Source: Lachnospiraceae bacterium UBA3332 (lineage in GTDB: Bacteria; Bacillota; Clostridia; Lachnospirales; Lachnospiraceae). Taken from it: a stretch of 6,257 nucleotides of DNA. This document shows positions 4,641-6,257 of the stretch, in pieces. How positions within the stretch are numbered: position 1 is the stretch's first letter; every line of letters begins with the position of its first letter. The translations under genes and the position numbers were made by a program. Location of the stretch: NCBI GenBank assembly GCA_002361095.1, contig DERU01000278.1, positions 1 to 6,257 on the forward strand, written 5' to 3'. Under the pieces are notes generated by a model. The model did not search any database and had not been told where the DNA came from. It saw only the letters and a program-made list of their open reading frames with translations.

Positions 4641-6233
4641 ATGAAACTGGCGCAGATACAAACGGGAACGGATACGGAATGGGGAAAAAAAGGCTATGAG
4701 ATGCCGGAATTTGACATAGGGACAGTGCGCAAAAAAACGCACGAGCATCCGATATGGGTGCATTTTGGGGCGGGAAATATTTTCAGGGCGTTTCCGGCGG
4801 CCCTTTTGCAGCGGGTGCTGGATAAAGGGGCATATGACCGGGGTGTGATTGTGGCGGAAGGATTTGATTATGAAATTATAGACAGGGTTTATGCGCCTTA
4901 CGACAACAAAAGCCTGCTGGTCTGTTTAAAATCCGACGGAACCGTACAAAAAAAAGTGATTGCTTCCGTTACGGAGAGTCTCAAGGCGGATCCGCAGTTT
5001 GCCGACGATTGGAAACGTCTGCAAACCATTTTTCAAAACCCCGGCCTACAGATGGTTTCTTTGACCATCACGGAGAAAGGGTATGCGGTTTCGGAAACGG
5101 ATTTGGAGCGGGGGCTTTCCCCGGTGTTTATGATGGGAAAGCTGACGCTGCTTTTGTATGAACGGTATCGGGCGGGCGGCTGGCCGCTGACGCTGCAGAG
5201 CATGGATAACTGTTCCCACAACGGGGATAAAGTCCGGGAGGCCGTTTGGTCCTACGCTTTAGCGTGGGAAAAGGCGGGACTGGTTTCGGAAGGATTTTTG
5301 GCCTATGTACAGGATCCGGATAAGGTCAGCTTCCCCTGGAGCATGATTGATAAAATCACGCCCCGTCCGGATGAAAAGGTGCGGGAAATTTTGGATAAGG
5401 ACGGTTTTTTGGACACCGGTATCATTGTTACAGGCAGACAGACTTATACGGCTCCTTTTGTCAACGCGGAGGAGACGGAATATTTGGTGATGGAGGATGC
5501 CTATGTCAACGGACGCCCGCCCCTGGAAGAGGGCGGGGCGCTCTATGCGGACCGGGAAACGGTGGATAAGGTGGAAAAGATGAAAGTCTGCACCTGCCTG
5601 AATCCGCTGCACACGGCGATGTCCCTGTTTGGCTGTCTGCTGGGATACGATCGGATTTATGCCGAAATGCAGGATCCGGATATCCGGGAACTGGTCACAA
5701 AACTGGGGTATGACGAGGCGATGCCGGTGGTGGTGGATCCGGGTGTTTTAAGACCGGACGCATTCCTTTCCGCCGTTTTAAACCGCCGCCTGCCCAACCC
5801 GTTTATGCCGGACGCGCCCCAGCGCATTGCCACGGACACCAGCCAGAAGCTGCCCATCCGCTTTGGGGAGACCATCCGGGCCTACCGGGAGCGGGGATTG
5901 TCCACGGATACCCTTGTGCTGGTTCCGCTGGTACTGGCGGGATATGCCCGCTATCTGAAAGGAACCGACGACGCGGGCCAAAGCTTTAGCCCCTCCCCGG
6001 ATCCCCTTTTGGAGGAACTGCGTCAAATTGTCGCGCCGCTTTCGGTGACGCAGGAAAAGCAGGATTTTTCCTGTCTGCAGAAACTGTTTATGCGCAGGGA
6101 CGTGTTCGGCGTGGATTTGTATGCCGATGGTTTGGGTGCGCGCGCGCAGGCCATGGCGGAAGAGCTTTACGCGGGAGCCGGGGCAGTGCGCAGGACGCTG
6201 CACCGATACGTTTCGGAAGCAGGGAGAAGGTAG
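4641..6233 (+). CDS. uxuB: Fructuronate reductase / mannitol dehydrogenase-family oxidoreductase
   Basis: NAD-dependent polyol/sugar-acid dehydrogenase of 530 residues. Next to uxuA the expected reaction is reduction of D-fructuronate to D-mannonate in the cytoplasm. The N-terminal Rossmann domain carries IWVHFGAGNIFRAFPAALLQ (38-57), the family's G-x-G-N-x-x-R-A signature. LTITEKGYAV (141-150) and SMDNCSHNGDK (187-197) are further family blocks. The C-terminal helical domain contains KMKVCTCLNPLHTAMSLFGCLLGY (313-336), which supplies the catalytic Lys, Asn and His (K315, N321, H324). It is longer than E. coli UxuB (about 486 residues), with an N-terminal extension of about 30 residues before the Rossmann fold. 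Other members of this superfamily act on tagaturonate, mannitol or arabinitol, so the precise substrate is inferred from context. The end of the reading frame at TAG 6231-6233 is intact. Confidence 0.9.
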   Translation: MKLAQIQTGTDTEWGKKGYEMPEFDIGTVRKKTHEHPIWVHFGAGNIFRAFPAALLQRVLDKGAYDRGVIVAEGFDYEIIDRVYAPYDNKSLLVCLKSDGTVQKKVIASVTESLKADPQFADDWKRLQTIFQNPGLQMVSLTITEKGYAVSETDLERGLSPVFMMGKLTLLLYERYRAGGWPLTLQSMDNCSHNGDKVREAVWSYALAWEKAGLVSEGFLAYVQDPDKVSFPWSMIDKITPRPDEKVREILDKDGFLDTGIIVTGRQTYTAPFVNAEETEYLVMEDAYVNGRPPLEEGGALYADRETVDKVEKMKVCTCLNPLHTAMSLFGCLLGYDRIYAEMQDPDIRELVTKLGYDEAMPVVVDPGVLRPDAFLSAVLNRRLPNPFMPDAPQRIATDTSQKLPIRFGETIRAYRERGLSTDTLVLVPLVLAGYARYLKGTDDAGQSFSPSPDPLLEELRQIVAPLSVTQEKQDFSCLQKLFMRRDVFGVDLYADGLGARAQAMAEELYAGAGAVRRTLHRYVSEAGRR

Positions 6234-6257
6234 GTTGAAAAACCATATGTGACAGTT
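6234..6257. other. Short unassigned right edge
   Basis: Only 24 bases follow the last stop. ATG at 6247 is followed at once by TGA, and GTG at 6249 opens a frame that runs off the window with too little sequence to judge. No terminator hairpin is visible, so the operon may continue. Confidence 0.3.

Overview
This window is a compact catabolic locus: one divergent AraC-type regulator and four plus-strand genes arranged like a single operon. The products are a first Gfo/Idh/MocA oxidoreductase, a second Gfo/Idh/MocA oxidoreductase, mannonate dehydratase (UxuA) and a fructuronate reductase / mannitol-dehydrogenase-family enzyme (UxuB-like). Strong purine-rich Shine-Dalgarno sites, the short (359-residue) form of UxuA, base composition slightly above half GC by eye, and the AraC plus Gfo/Idh/MocA layout suggest a gut-type Clostridia member, most likely Lachnospiraceae. 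That placement rests on sequence style and was not tested by any search.

Layout: 1-857 is the minus-strand AraC regulator, whose stop codon lies beyond the left edge. 858-1059 is a divergent control region with a good minus-strand -10 box and three spaced GYCAA repeats. 1060-2142 is the first oxidoreductase. 2143-2266 is a structured intergenic region with two clear hairpins and a possible 20-codon leader ORF. 2267-3430 is the second oxidoreductase. 3431-3522 is a second structured spacer with alternative hairpins. 3523-4602 is uxuA. 4641-6233 is the uxuB-like gene. 6234-6257 is too short to assign.

How the genes fit together: UxuB interconverts D-fructuronate and D-mannonate with NAD(H), and UxuA dehydrates D-mannonate to 2-keto-3-deoxy-D-gluconate. 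These are the middle steps of hexuronate (glucuronate) breakdown. The usual entry enzyme (uronate isomerase UxaC) and the exit enzymes (KdgK, KdgA) are not in the window. Two NAD(P)-dependent sugar oxidoreductases precede the pair, so the locus may process a modified or unusual sugar or sugar acid into mannonate or fructuronate; this is inference. The AraC regulator has a cupin-like sensor domain and probably responds to a pathway sugar.

No mobile element, CRISPR array, tRNA, rRNA or convincing intrinsic terminator was seen. The least explained parts are the two intergenic spacers and a 16-of-17-base repeat shared between the regulator's leader and the first spacer.
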